DNA of 64,000 nucleotides from JAHFUI01 sp039931615 (lineage in GTDB: Bacteria > Acidobacteriota > Vicinamibacteria > Vicinamibacterales > CAVVIG01): the NCBI GenBank assembly GCA_039931615.1, contig JBDTRR010000002.1, forward strand, positions 156,315-220,314, given 5' to 3'. The position numbers and the translations under genes were made by a program. The notes below the pieces were generated by a model. The model ran no database searches, was not told the origin of the DNA, and saw nothing but the letters and a program-made list of their open reading frames with translations. Below are positions 36,988 to 46,192 of this stretch, one piece after another. Positions within the stretch are counted from its first letter, which is position 1. Every line of letters starts with the position of its first letter.

Positions 36988-38181
36988 TCAGGCGGCGACC
37001 GGGCGGCGCGCCGGTGCCGTGGAGATCGTCGCGCGGCGCAGCGGCCAACGCCGTGCCGCCATCAACAGCGCCGCGATGACGAGAATCAGCGTCACCTGGA
37101 TAACGGTGTTCATCCACACGTCGTCGGACTGCGCCCGCGGCAGGTTCGACACCGCCAGGATACCGTAGACGTGCAGCACGAACGCGCCGAGCGACTGCTG
37201 CCCGAGCGTCACGAAGACGATGCCGAGCGGGCTGGCCATCCTCCATGCCGCGGTCAGCAGGGCAAATCCCACCGGCAAGGCAACCGCCAGATTCAGCAGC
37301 CGCCCGATGCCGAGCTCGGTCAATGGGAAATAACGGACGTAAACGTCGGTGAAGAAATCCGGCGACACCAGATTCAAGCGCAGCAGGCCGGGGCCGTCCG
37401 TCCACGGATTGCACAACGCGAACACGATGAACGCGGCGGAGGCGCCGATCGCCACTGACGGGACCGCGCGCGGATAGCGCGCGACAAACGCGCCAAGCCG
37501 TTCACGGTGGTAACCGATCACGATGCCGTGCACGAACAGCAGCTGCCAGGCGAGGATCGGAAAGGTGGCCTCGAACCCGGCCGGCGTCAGCGAATGCGGC
37601 GCCATCTGGTACCAAAGGTAAAGCGCCCAGCTGACTGCCAGCACGGGACGCCAGCCGCTGAAGCGGAGCGCGAACAGGCACGGAATCGCCGCCGGCACCA
37701 GCCAGACGTATAGACCCACAATCTGGAACGCCCAGGGCCCCGAGCGCATCAGCGCGATGTCCCGCCAGGCCGCCATGTCCACGGAGTGGGGGTCGAGGAA
37801 TTCGTTGAACAGCGGGTTGTCGGGCGAGCTCAGCGCTCGTACGTCGACGCCGGCCAGTGCGAGGATCAGCACGGAGAGGGTGACGGCCAGGAAGGCAAAA
37901 TACAGCACCAGCGCGCGATAGCTGAGGCCACGCACGACGCCCCGCCAGTCGCCGCGGTTCAGTTTCCGGGCGTAGACAATCCCGAGCACGGCGCCCGACA
38001 GCACCACGAAAACCTCTGCGGCGGTGACCGTCCAGAATCGCTCGTACGAGAACCAGCTCAACCACGAGGACAGCTTCGAGTGGTTGACGATGACGCAGGT
38101 CATGGCCAGACCGCGTAACCAGTCGATGCGAAGATCCCGGTGTCCTATGACTGCGTGCTGCCCCTGCCCTGCACCCTGCAT
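36988..38181 (-). CDS. OpgC-domain membrane protein (acyltransferase-3-like)
   Basis: This 397-residue protein has ten hydrophobic segments. It opens RIDWLRGLAMTCVIVNHS, a hallmark of OpgC and related acyltransferase-3 proteins, and goes on with FVVLSGAVLGIVYARKL and LTLGQQSLGAFVLHVYG. OpgC proteins in other bacteria succinylate or otherwise modify osmoregulated periplasmic glucans, acting in the inner membrane. No opgG/opgH gene lies nearby, so the substrate could be a different glycan. The start is uncertain: ATG 38181 has no good ribosome site. The gap downstream (36812-36987) and the 180 bp upstream show nothing else. Confidence 0.8.
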   Translation of the reverse strand: MQGAGQGQHAVIGHRDLRIDWLRGLAMTCVIVNHSKLSSWLSWFSYERFWTVTAAEVFVVLSGAVLGIVYARKLNRGDWRGVVRGLSYRALVLYFAFLAVTLSVLILALAGVDVRALSSPDNPLFNEFLDPHSVDMAAWRDIALMRSGPWAFQIVGLYVWLVPAAIPCLFALRFSGWRPVLAVSWALYLWYQMAPHSLTPAGFEATFPILAWQLLFVHGIVIGYHRERLGAFVARYPRAVPSVAIGASAAFIVFALCNPWTDGPGLLRLNLVSPDFFTDVYVRYFPLTELGIGRLLNLAVALPVGFALLTAAWRMASPLGIVFVTLGQQSLGAFVLHVYGILAVSNLPRAQSDDVWMNTVIQVTLILVIAALLMAARRWPLRRATISTAPARRPVAA

Positions 38182-38360
38182 CCAGCGGGTTGAGCAAGTT
38201 GCGTTCCGCTTCCTGCCGCGTCTGCCGCCCGCTGGCCGGCCTGGATCAACACGCCGAAGTGCATGAGCCGTATACGTTTATCGCCCACGGTGCGAGGTTC
38301 GAGGCGATCAAGGTTGAGCGCCGGTGACGGAATGAAAGGCGGCAGCTGAGTAAAAAGTTC

Positions 38361-39038
38361 CTACTCGTCGGTCGTGGCTTTTTCCATGTCCTGGATGAAC
38401 GCATCGGCCTCGGCGATCGAACGCTGCATGTCAGCCACCAGCTCGTCGACATCGGTGCGCATGGTTGCCAGCTCCCCGGTCAGCGCGCCGAGGGCGCGGG
38501 CGTTCAGGTTGTGCTTGAGGAACAGCACCCGATCGCGCAGCGGCTTCAGCACCGGCTCGACCCGCGCCTGCGCCCTGGCCATCGACGCGATCAGCGCATC
38601 GGTGCGCCGCTTTGTCTCGCGCAGCTCCCGCTCGCTCTCCTGGCGGAGCTTCCGATCCGAATACTTCCCGAGCTCGTCGTTCCATTCGTTGAACAGGTCT
38701 TTCGAGACGTCGCGAACCGCATTGACGCGGTCCTTGACCTGCCTGCTGCGATCCTCGCTCCGCTGGAGCTCATCGTTCAGCTTGTTGTACTTGTCCTCCA
38801 GCGAGCCGCCCCTGGTTTCGACAATCGCCTGGAAGCGCTCGAGCGCCGACTTGAACTGCTGCTGCGCCTCGTCTTGCGACTTGCGCGCATCCTTCACCCT
38901 GTTCACCAGGATGTCGCGCTTCTCCTTCCCGAACTTCTTCATCGTCTTGTAGTAGAGCGAGTCGCACGCCAGCCCGGAGGCCGCCGCGGCAGCGATGACG
39001 ATCAACGCAAGGAACCGCTGCAGCGGATGGCTCTTCAT
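38361..39038 (-). CDS. DUF2959 family lipoprotein with long coiled coil
   Basis: This 225-residue protein starts at ATG 39038, with AGGCGG about 9 nt upstream. The signal peptide is of lipoprotein type (IVIAAAAASGLAC). The mature part begins DSLYYKTMKKFGKEKRDILVNRVKDARKSQDEAQQ and is almost entirely helical coiled coil, rich in Lys, Glu and Arg, with the family pattern LPLRDRVLFLKHNLNARALGAL near residue 180. DUF2959 proteins are periplasmic lipoproteins without known function. It stands alone, with a non-coding gap of about 230 nt upstream. Confidence 0.8.
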   Translation of the reverse strand: MKSHPLQRFLALIVIAAAAASGLACDSLYYKTMKKFGKEKRDILVNRVKDARKSQDEAQQQFKSALERFQAIVETRGGSLEDKYNKLNDELQRSEDRSRQVKDRVNAVRDVSKDLFNEWNDELGKYSDRKLRQESERELRETKRRTDALIASMARAQARVEPVLKPLRDRVLFLKHNLNARALGALTGELATMRTDVDELVADMQRSIAEADAFIQDMEKATTDE

Positions 39039-39142
39039 GTGCAGCCGCCTGATCATAAGAAGTAAGAAGGGTGTCGAACGCCGCGAGCGCTGAAGCAGGT
39101 CGCCAGTATACATCGCCGTCTCGTGGCGCCCGACTACAAGGC

Positions 39143-39170
39143 TCGTAACGTGACGACGAGGGTCGTAACG
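39143..39170. repeat. Direct repeat TCGTAACG, 20-nt period
   Basis: TCGTAACG occurs at 39143-39150 and again at 39163-39170, exactly two helical turns apart, in the gap before the small genes at 39271 and upstream of the DUF2959 lipoprotein. It might be an operator. No other support. Confidence 0.3.
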
Positions 39171-39270
39171 CGCCGGGGTCAGGCGCGATTCTGCACGTCG
39201 GCGGCGGCAACACGTCCACGCCCTGCGCCGATTCTTGCAATGACAGAAACCGAAAGAAGGGAGGGGTATC

Positions 39271-39492
39271 GTGGCAGCTGAACTGGAGCGATCAAAAGCC
39301 GACACAACGACGATTGATGGTGACGTCGTCGCCAGCCCGACCTCGATCGCCAGGGCGAAGAATCTCCGGCTACGACTGATGAAGGCTCGGAACGAGAACT
39401 ACCTGGCTGAGCGAAGAGAAGAGCGCGAACCGGACGAAGATGTCACCAAGGAGCTCAGCCTTGATTACGAAACAGTGAACAGGAGGGCGTGA
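39271..39492 (+). CDS. Hypothetical small charged protein
   Basis: This 73-residue protein starts at GTG 39271 with GGGAGGGG just upstream. It is rich in Arg, Lys and Glu, with no signal peptide or membrane segment; the central RLRLMKARNENYLAERREEREP is probably a helix. It ends LDYETVNRRA, overlapping the next gene by one base (TGATG), so translation is coupled. I do not recognise it. The strong ribosome site and close coupling support it as a real gene. Confidence 0.6.
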   Translation: MAAELERSKADTTTIDGDVVASPTSIARAKNLRLRLMKARNENYLAERREEREPDEDVTKELSLDYETVNRRA

Positions 39493-39974
39493 TGTCCGGT
39501 GGACTCTTCAGCATGCTGGTCGCAACGATGTTCGCCACCCAGGCCGGCCCGGCCCAGCCGGCAGCGCCGAAAAGCCAGCCGGCACTGCCCAAAAGCCAGC
39601 TGGCAGCGCCGAAAAAGACGACTCCTGCCGTGGTGGCGGTCACCGGGTGCATCAGCCCTGACACGACAACCCCCGGCGGCTACCTGTTCTTGGACTCGAG
39701 CACCGGCGCGAAGTACCGGCTGAGCGGCTTCGACGAACGGAAGGACTCGGGCCAGCGGGGCGAAATCGTGGTCGGCACCGGGGCACGGCGCGTCACGATC
39801 CGGGGCGGTCTGGTGCCGTCACCAAATGTGGCCGCCCAGGCTGGCGCCATCGACCCGAACAAGGCCGTCATCGCCCGGGCCGGCAGCGGACCGAATGGGA
39901 CCAACGTCCCGTTGCCGGAGTTCCGTGCCGAACGGATCCAGACAATCGGCGCGCCGTGCGTGGCCGCGCCGTAA
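39492..39974 (+). CDS. Secreted hypothetical protein with Pro/Ala/Gln-rich repeat
   Basis: This 160-residue protein starts at ATG 39492 with AGGAGG and a 6-nt spacer. Residues 1-20 form a short signal (LFSMLVATMFATQAGPAQ). Next comes a linker with three approximate copies of PKSQ(P/L)A(L/A)PK, then a small beta domain (VTGCISPDTTTPGGYLFL, GAKYRLSGFDERKDSGQRGEIVVG) with two cysteines near each end. Such folds are common in uncharacterised periplasmic proteins of acidobacteria. It is coupled with the 73-residue gene upstream. The role is unknown. Confidence 0.7.
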   Translation: MSGGLFSMLVATMFATQAGPAQPAAPKSQPALPKSQLAAPKKTTPAVVAVTGCISPDTTTPGGYLFLDSSTGAKYRLSGFDERKDSGQRGEIVVGTGARRVTIRGGLVPSPNVAAQAGAIDPNKAVIARAGSGPNGTNVPLPEFRAERIQTIGAPCVAAP

Positions 39975-40043
39975 CACGCCAGGATTGAGCGCCGCCGTCG
40001 CTCACCGGGGCCTGGCGACGCGACGGGCCATATACTGCGATCG

Positions 40044-41075
40044 ATGCGCCACGTTGTCATCGTCCGGCACGGTCCGCCGGAAGTCCTCGAGACGCACGAG
40101 GCTCCGGATCCTTCGCCGTCCACGGGGGAAATTCGAGTCTCCGTTGGCGCGGCCGGGGTGAACTTTGCCGACGTGCTGGCACGGCTCGGGCTCTACCCGG
40201 ACGCGCCCAGGCCGCCCGTCGTCGTCGGCTACGAAGTCAGCGGGATCGTCGATCGGGTCGGCGATGGGGTGACGAACCATCGCGTCGGCGACCGGGTGGT
40301 GGCGCTGACCCGCTTCGGCGGCTATTCCGATCGCGTCGTGGTGGACGCCGGCTTCGCTTTTCCCATTCCTGACGACCTCGATGATGTCCGGGCGGCAGCC
40401 ATACCGGTCAACTACCTCACCGCCATTCTGGCGCTGTATCGTCTGGCCAACATCACGGCCGGCGAATCGGTGCTGATCCACGGCGCCGGCGGCGGCGTCG
40501 GCATCGCGGCGATTCAGCTGGCGCGGCTGCGCGGCGCGACGATCATCGGTACCGCCTCGGCGGCAAAACACGACGCCATCCGGCACCAGGGGGTGGTCCA
40601 TGCGATCGATCACCGGATTGCCGACGTGGCCGCGGAGGTTCGTCGGATGACCAACGGCCGCGGCGTCGACGTGGTGCTGGATCCGATCGGCGGGCGGAGC
40701 TTCGCCGACAGCTACCAGCTGCTGGCGCCGCTTGGCCGTCTGGTGATGTATGGCGCGTCCAGCATTGCGTCCGGCGAGCGGCGCAGCCTGTGGCGCACCC
40801 TCGCGATGCTGATGCGCATGCCACGCTTCAAGCCCCTGTCGCTGATGAACCGTAATCGCGGGGTCTTCGGCCTCAATCTCGGCCACCTCTGGGATCACCA
40901 TCGTCAGCTCGCCGAGGCGATGACGCTGGTGCTCGGTGAAGTCGCCGCCGGCCGGCTGTCGCCGGTCGTTGCGAGGACCTTTCCGCTCGATCGGGCAGCC
41001 GAGGCACACCGCTACATCCAGTCGCGGTCGAACATCGGCAAGGTCGTGTTGACGACGGGCAGCGCCCGAGAATGA
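40044..41075 (+). CDS. Quinone oxidoreductase-like MDR protein (zinc-independent ADH family)
   Basis: This 343-residue protein starts at ATG 40044. It is a medium-chain reductase: a GroES-like N-terminal domain (VSVGAAGVNFADVLARLGLY, VGYEVSGIVDRVGDGV) and a Rossmann domain with nucleotide motif IHGAGGGVGIAAIQLARLRG, followed by GVDVVLDPIGG. No zinc-binding cysteines are present at the usual sites. The layout resembles NADPH quinone reductases and VAT-1-like proteins. It probably reduces a small carbonyl or quinone with NADPH. It is convergent with the TonB receptor, with 1 nt between the stops. Confidence 0.88.
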   Translation: MRHVVIVRHGPPEVLETHEAPDPSPSTGEIRVSVGAAGVNFADVLARLGLYPDAPRPPVVVGYEVSGIVDRVGDGVTNHRVGDRVVALTRFGGYSDRVVVDAGFAFPIPDDLDDVRAAAIPVNYLTAILALYRLANITAGESVLIHGAGGGVGIAAIQLARLRGATIIGTASAAKHDAIRHQGVVHAIDHRIADVAAEVRRMTNGRGVDVVLDPIGGRSFADSYQLLAPLGRLVMYGASSIASGERRSLWRTLAMLMRMPRFKPLSLMNRNRGVFGLNLGHLWDHHRQLAEAMTLVLGEVAAGRLSPVVARTFPLDRAAEAHRYIQSRSNIGKVVLTTGSARE

Positions 41076-41076
41076 C

Positions 41077-43986
41077 TCAGAAGCGAAGGCCGAGTGACAC
41101 GCGGAAGGTCCGGCCGCTGCCGACATTCAGCGACTGCGGGAAGTCGGCGTTACTCGTCGCCTGGCCGAACGATGGACCCCGGACGTAGCCGGTGTGAAGC
41201 CCCAGTGCATCGACCGGGCTGGCGGCGTCCTGCGTCACCGTCGTGTCGAAGCCGATCACCTTCAGGTTGTTGAAGACGTTGAACACGTCGAGCTTCAGCC
41301 ACGGCCGGAGGGCGCGAAAGGCGCGGATGTCGTAGTTGAGCGATGCGTCGATCACGCCGTAGCCGGGAAACGTCTGCGAGCCGCGCTCGCCGAAATAGAC
41401 GGTCTGGCTCGACGGCGCATCGGGATAGTCCGTCAGCAGCGCCTGCTGTTCCGGGGTGACCGGCTGGTTGGTGGCGTTCAGGCTGTCGACCCGCCCTGAT
41501 TCAACCCGCAGCAATCCGGACACCGACAGATGGCCCAGTCGTCCGGACTCGAAGTTGCGGATGGTCCACAGGCGCACGCGGTGGCGCTGGAAGTCCTGCA
41601 GCCGGCCGAACGGATAGTTGCGCTCCGCGCTGAACGCCTCGGGAAAGTCGCCGAGGACCGAGGGTGCCCCGGGCTGATTGGCATTCTCTCCTTCGTAGTT
41701 CCCTTCGTTCCGCAGCTGGATGGTCCAGAATCCGTTGACCGTCCACGTCCCCAGTGCGAAGCGCCCCTGCAGTACCAACCCCTGATAGCGGCGTTTTGCG
41801 AGGCTGGTATTCCGGTAGACGACGTTCGTGAACACGCCGAAGTCGGTGCCGTTGCGGGCGACCGCGGTGAAGCCGTTGGACTGATCGATGAAATCCTCGA
41901 TCAGGCGGGATGTGCGCCGCCAGACGTAGCTCACTTCGGCGTGCGCCCGGCGACCCACGGCGGCATCGGCGGACACCGTGAACTCCCTGGTCAGTGGTGA
42001 GGTGAGACCGGGGGCGAAGCTCACGTTCGCGGTCGGAAACTTGCCCGAGGCGATGTCGTAGTTCGCCGGATCGAAGCCGGGCGCGAAGCCGCGGCCCTGC
42101 CCGGCCGGCCCGGCGTAGAGACCGACCGTCTCGTCGGGGTTGCCGACGTTGCTGTTGACGCCAATCTGCGCCTCGTTGTAACGCCCGGCGTAGTGACCGT
42201 AGGTCGCGTGCAGGATCATGCCGCCGTCGCCGGCGACGTCGTACGCCGCAGCCAGGCGGGGCACGAGCGTGTCGGTGTCGACGCCGACGATCCCGCCGGT
42301 CGCCTCGCTGCGGACGCGCTCGTAGCGGACCCCGAGATCCGCGGTCAGACGCCGGTTGATCGCCCAATGGTCCTGGGCGTAGACCGACTGGGTATCGACG
42401 TTCAGGGTGGCGCCCCGCACCGCCAGCCAGTTTTCCAGCATCGTCTCGCCCGGCGTGAACACCGGGATGAGGTCGCCGTTCCCGTCCGGCACCGGCCGGC
42501 CGGCCGGGTCGGTCACGTAGTCGGCGTCGAACACATAGCCGGTGGCCGACTGCGAGTTGCCGCCGGTATTCTGGCTGCGGAACCACTCGTAGCCGCTCTT
42601 GATCTCGTGCCGTCCGCCGCCCTCGGCGACATAGGTGATGTTGCCGGTGACCTGCCGGTTGTTGCGCTCCTCGGGATCGCTGGCATCGAAGTAGCGCGCA
42701 TTGTAGTGGCCGAGATCCTGGGTCAGCGTGAAAAACGGGGAATCGATGATCGCGGTGCTGGTGCCGCCGACGCCGATGAACGAATACCTGCGCTCGGAGT
42801 ACTGGCCTTCGGCGAGAAGACGGCTGCCGAACACGCCGCGATAGTTGGCGAAGGTGTACCAGTTGGGCGTGGTTTCGGCGCCGAGCGTCTGCGCGTCGAT
42901 CGAATAGTCGAAGCTTGGCGTGTTCTTCAGTTTCCGATGGTTGTTGGCGTAGCCAGCCTGAATCGTGTGCGTCGCCTTCACCGTGGCGGTGAGCTTGGCT
43001 TCGCCGCGCCGGTTATCGTCCGTGTCGGTGTACGGCACCCCGGTCTGATTGAAGCTGGCCTGGGTGTCGATGCTCGAGAGCCGTCCGGCGGTGAAGAACC
43101 ACAGTCGATCCCTGGCGATCGGTCCGCCGAAGGTGGCCTCGTGGCTCCGGTTGAATGTGCTGGTGTGGAGCGCGCCGTTGGCCACCTCGAAGGGCGTTTC
43201 GACGGCCCAGGCCGGGTTGGTCAGGTTCAGCCGATAGCTGCCGGCGAACAGATTGCCGCCGCTCTTGGTGATGGCGTTGATGACGCCGCCGGAAAACCGG
43301 CCGTACTCGGCGCTGATGCCCGAGGTCAGCACCTGCGTCTCCTCGATCGCGTCTTCGATGAACAGGTTCTGCGGCGAACCGAACAGGTTGTCGTTGACGT
43401 CGACGCCATTCAGCATGAAGACGTTGTCGAAGGCGAACGCGCCATTGATCACGACCTGGCCGCTGTTGGGCGTGTTGTCGGTCAGCGCCGGCGACAGGGT
43501 CGCGATGCCCTGCAGCGTGCGCGAGGTCGCCAGCGACTCGACCTCGTCGTGCTTGATGTTGAGGCCGACGACCGGGGTCGTGATGGGTGCCAGCGCGCCG
43601 ACCACATCGACCACCTCGCTCACCCCGGCGGGCGCCAGCGTGACGTTCTGGACGATGCTGCCGCCGAGAGGGACGTTGAGGCGGCGCTGCAGCGGTGCGA
43701 ACGAGCTGAGACCGAACGCGATCTGGTAGTCGCCGGCCGGCAGGGCGCGAAACACGAACACGCCGTCCTGGTCAGTGGTCGCCTCACGCGGTCCCTGCTG
43801 CGCCGGAGAGGAGATGGCGACCGTGACGCCCGGGAGCGGCAGATCCTGCTGGTCGACGACCCGGCCCCGGATGGCCCCGGTCTGGACGCCCTGCGCGGAG
43901 ACGTGCATGGCCGACAGGAAGACCAGGATCGGCACCAACGGGATGATCGGGAAAGGTCGCCCCCGCCCTCGAGCCCTCGATGCCAT
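41077..43986 (-). CDS. TonB-dependent receptor with carboxypeptidase-regulatory domain
   Basis: This 969-residue protein starts at ATG 43986 with GAGGG 11 nt upstream. The signal peptide is residues 1-32 (IPLVPILVFLSAMHVSAQ). The regulatory Ig-like domain is residues about 33-120 (TGAIRGRVVDQQDLPLPGVTV, FRALPAGDYQIAFGLSSF). A plug with ISAEYGRFSGGVINAITKSGG and a barrel ending GRTFRVSLGLRF follow. This is the same architecture as the receptor at 240-3179, but with a different sequence. Immediately upstream on the same strand is an HTH-plus-membrane gene, 83 nt away, which may regulate it. Substrate unknown. Confidence 0.92.
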   Translation of the reverse strand: MASRARGRGRPFPIIPLVPILVFLSAMHVSAQGVQTGAIRGRVVDQQDLPLPGVTVAISSPAQQGPREATTDQDGVFVFRALPAGDYQIAFGLSSFAPLQRRLNVPLGGSIVQNVTLAPAGVSEVVDVVGALAPITTPVVGLNIKHDEVESLATSRTLQGIATLSPALTDNTPNSGQVVINGAFAFDNVFMLNGVDVNDNLFGSPQNLFIEDAIEETQVLTSGISAEYGRFSGGVINAITKSGGNLFAGSYRLNLTNPAWAVETPFEVANGALHTSTFNRSHEATFGGPIARDRLWFFTAGRLSSIDTQASFNQTGVPYTDTDDNRRGEAKLTATVKATHTIQAGYANNHRKLKNTPSFDYSIDAQTLGAETTPNWYTFANYRGVFGSRLLAEGQYSERRYSFIGVGGTSTAIIDSPFFTLTQDLGHYNARYFDASDPEERNNRQVTGNITYVAEGGGRHEIKSGYEWFRSQNTGGNSQSATGYVFDADYVTDPAGRPVPDGNGDLIPVFTPGETMLENWLAVRGATLNVDTQSVYAQDHWAINRRLTADLGVRYERVRSEATGGIVGVDTDTLVPRLAAAYDVAGDGGMILHATYGHYAGRYNEAQIGVNSNVGNPDETVGLYAGPAGQGRGFAPGFDPANYDIASGKFPTANVSFAPGLTSPLTREFTVSADAAVGRRAHAEVSYVWRRTSRLIEDFIDQSNGFTAVARNGTDFGVFTNVVYRNTSLAKRRYQGLVLQGRFALGTWTVNGFWTIQLRNEGNYEGENANQPGAPSVLGDFPEAFSAERNYPFGRLQDFQRHRVRLWTIRNFESGRLGHLSVSGLLRVESGRVDSLNATNQPVTPEQQALLTDYPDAPSSQTVYFGERGSQTFPGYGVIDASLNYDIRAFRALRPWLKLDVFNVFNNLKVIGFDTTVTQDAASPVDALGLHTGYVRGPSFGQATSNADFPQSLNVGSGRTFRVSLGLRF

Positions 43987-44069
43987 CGGATCAGCCCTCT
44001 TGAAGGCGGCCCCGTGAGAGACCGCCCGGCGGCCGGCGGCCGGCGTCTCGCCCATCGGGGCGCGCCGGC

Positions 44070-44774
44070 TCAGACGCGGAGATCTTCGCGATGGTCGACG
44101 CTGGCGGCGTGAACGGCGCGGTTGCGGATGTCGGCCAGCAGATTGCGGGCGGCCGGCGACTTCGCCTGGCGCAGCGGGTCGGATTGCGGCGGACGCTTCT
44201 CCGTCAGCGCGCACAGGGACACCCCGGGCGTGTTGCCAAGGATCAGGATTCCGCCCAGCTCGTAAAGCAGGGCGAACACCCCGAGCGGCATCCAGAACGA
44301 GCCGAACACCAGATACATGACCGCCGCCACCGCCAGAATCATGGCGGCGTCGCAGCCGACCGCGAGACAGCGGCTGCTCAGGTCGGTGAGCAGGCGGCCG
44401 CGGGCGAACGGCGCGCTGGTATCGGCCAGCGTCAGGCGAAGGACGGTCTCCGCTCGCGTCGACGCAGGACGGTTGGACGGCGAGGTCGCGGACGGCTCGC
44501 CATAGGCGGGGGGCGGCAGCTCGGCCGGATCGGGAAACTGCTCGTAGAACTCCCTGCTGACGAGTTCCGGATCGAGACCGATGCCGCCCGCATACGCGCG
44601 GATGAACGCGCGGCGGAAGATACCGGTCGGCCAGCGCGACAGGTCGTCGCGCTCGAGCGCCTCGAAGAAGCTGACGCTGATCTTGGTGTTTGCTGAAATG
44701 GATGACAGGGCGATCTGCCGGCGTTCACGTTCGCGCCGCAGGCGGGCGCCGAACGTCTCCTCATTCACCACCAT
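44070..44774 (-). CDS. HTH (RodZ-like) membrane protein next to TonB receptor
   Basis: This 234-residue protein starts at ATG 44774 with GGAG upstream. Residues about 5-75 are a Cro/RodZ-type helix-turn-helix (NEETFGARLRRERERRQIALSS, IFRRAFIRAYAGGIGLDPELV). A Pro/Ser-rich linker follows (PPPAYGEPSATSPSNRP), then two transmembrane helices with RDD-like features (AAMILAVAAVMYLVFGSF, LYELGGILILGNTPGVSLCAL). RodZ-like proteins organise the cytoskeleton, but the short C-terminal membrane part here points to a membrane-bound transcription factor. It may sense envelope state and control the neighbouring receptor; this is inference. Confidence 0.7.
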   Translation of the reverse strand: MVVNEETFGARLRRERERRQIALSSISANTKISVSFFEALERDDLSRWPTGIFRRAFIRAYAGGIGLDPELVSREFYEQFPDPAELPPPAYGEPSATSPSNRPASTRAETVLRLTLADTSAPFARGRLLTDLSSRCLAVGCDAAMILAVAAVMYLVFGSFWMPLGVFALLYELGGILILGNTPGVSLCALTEKRPPQSDPLRQAKSPAARNLLADIRNRAVHAASVDHREDLRV

Positions 44775-44905
44775 CGTCTCCACAGGGATGTCGCGCAACG
44801 AGCAAGTCTCGATCCACTCCGCGCGCACGGCCCGCCGTTTTTCCAGCGCATGTTCGTCCGGTTACGCGTCGGTAAAAATTGCGCGGTTCACGCCCGTGCG
44901 TCACT

Positions 44906-44929
44906 GATGCCATCGAGGATGCCATCGAG
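44906..44929. repeat. 12-bp tandem duplication
   Basis: GATGCCATCGAG is repeated twice without a gap (44906-44917 and 44918-44929), between the HTH gene and the beta-propeller gene. It may be a simple duplication or a binding site. The rest of the gap (44775-45010) shows no gene. Confidence 0.5.
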
Positions 44930-45010
44930 GGCGAACTGATACGTCACAACACGGCGCAATGATATTGTGTGTCCCGTTCATTTTCAAACCCGGAATTCCG
45001 CGGAGGCTCG

Positions 45011-46087
45011 ATGAAAACCGTCCTCACCGCCGCTCTTCTCCTGGGGTGTCTCGGCACCGCAGCGCTCCGCGGCCAGACGGCGCCGTCCAGCTCGCTGCTC
45101 GTCCTGGCCAAGACCGATCAGACCCTGGCCATCGTCGACCCGGGCACCCTCAAGGTGCTCGGCCGCGTGCCCTCGGGACCCGATCCGCATGAGGTCGTCG
45201 TGTCCGGCGACGGACGCACCGCCTACATTTCGAACTACAACGGCGGCGGCAACATCATCTCGGTGGTCGACCTGGTCGGCCTGAAGGCGCTGCCGCCGAT
45301 CGATCTCGGCCCGCTGCGGGCGCCGCACGGACTGGCGTTCGTCGGCGGCAAGCTGTGGTTCACGGCAGAGGGCGCCAAGGTGATCGGCAGCTACGATCCG
45401 GCGTCGGCGAAGATCGACTGGGTGCTGGGCACCGGTCAGAACCGGACCCACATGATCGCCGTGTCAGACGACCTGGGCCGGATGGTCACCTCGAACGTCA
45501 GCTCGGCGTCGATGACGATTGTCGAAAGGACGGCCGGGCGGGGACGCGGCGGCGCCGGCGGTCCGGGGGGCGGACCGGGGGCGGCTCCGCCGGGAGCGGG
45601 CAACCGCGGCCGCGGGCCGGGCGGGCAAGGGCAGGGCGACTGGGACGAAACGGTGGTCCCGGTCGGCCGTGGCGCCGAAGGGTTCGACATCTCGCCGGAC
45701 GGAAAGGAGATCTGGGCGGCGAACGCGCAGGACGGCACCGTCTCGATCGTCGATCTCGCCACGAAAAAGGTCACCCAGACGCTGGCCGCCAACATCCCCG
45801 GCGCGAACCGTCTCAAGTTCACGCCTGACGGTACCCTGGCGTTGATCTCGACCCTCAGCGGGCCCGACGTCATCATCATCAACGCCGGCACCCGGCGGGA
45901 AGTGAAGCGTCTGCCAGTGGGCCGCGGCGCGGCCGGCATCCAGATGCAGCCGGACGGCGTTCGCGCCTACGTCGCCTGCACCCCCGACAACACCGTGGCC
46001 GTCATCGACCTGAAATCGCTGGAGGTGGTCGGCCGCATCGACGCCGGCGCGCAGCCGGACGGCCTGGCCTGGGCGATCCGCCGGTGA
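45011..46087 (+). CDS. Secreted YncE-like beta-propeller protein with Gly/Pro-rich insertion
   Basis: This 358-residue protein starts at ATG 45011 with GGAGG 6 nt upstream. Residues 1-21 are a signal peptide (VLTAALLLGCLGTAALRGQ). The mature part repeats units such as TLAIVDPGTLKVLGRVPSG, TVSIVDLATKKVTQT and TVAVIDLKSLEVVGRID, giving a seven-bladed YVTN-type propeller. Between blades 4 and 5 is a low-complexity insert of about 38 residues rich in Gly, Pro and Arg (AGGPGGGPGAAPPGAG, residues about 175-213). The fold usually binds ligands or proteins in the periplasm. The insert has no parallel in standard YncE. Confidence 0.8.
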   Translation: MKTVLTAALLLGCLGTAALRGQTAPSSSLLVLAKTDQTLAIVDPGTLKVLGRVPSGPDPHEVVVSGDGRTAYISNYNGGGNIISVVDLVGLKALPPIDLGPLRAPHGLAFVGGKLWFTAEGAKVIGSYDPASAKIDWVLGTGQNRTHMIAVSDDLGRMVTSNVSSASMTIVERTAGRGRGGAGGPGGGPGAAPPGAGNRGRGPGGQGQGDWDETVVPVGRGAEGFDISPDGKEIWAANAQDGTVSIVDLATKKVTQTLAANIPGANRLKFTPDGTLALISTLSGPDVIIINAGTRREVKRLPVGRGAAGIQMQPDGVRAYVACTPDNTVAVIDLKSLEVVGRIDAGAQPDGLAWAIRR

Positions 46088-46192
46088 TCACACGCCGCCT
46101 CTCAACGGCAGAAGCGGCCAATCTGGCGGCCGGGCGCCGCCCCGGACGCGGCCGGCGACGAGCGCCCGCCCCGGTGCGTTAGGATGTTGGCC

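Noticed and set aside
40177..40195. TGGCACG-N4-GGGCT sigma-54-like match
   Set aside because: It lies inside the quinone-oxidoreductase reading frame and has no target gene downstream. It shows that such matches can arise by chance in GC-rich DNA.
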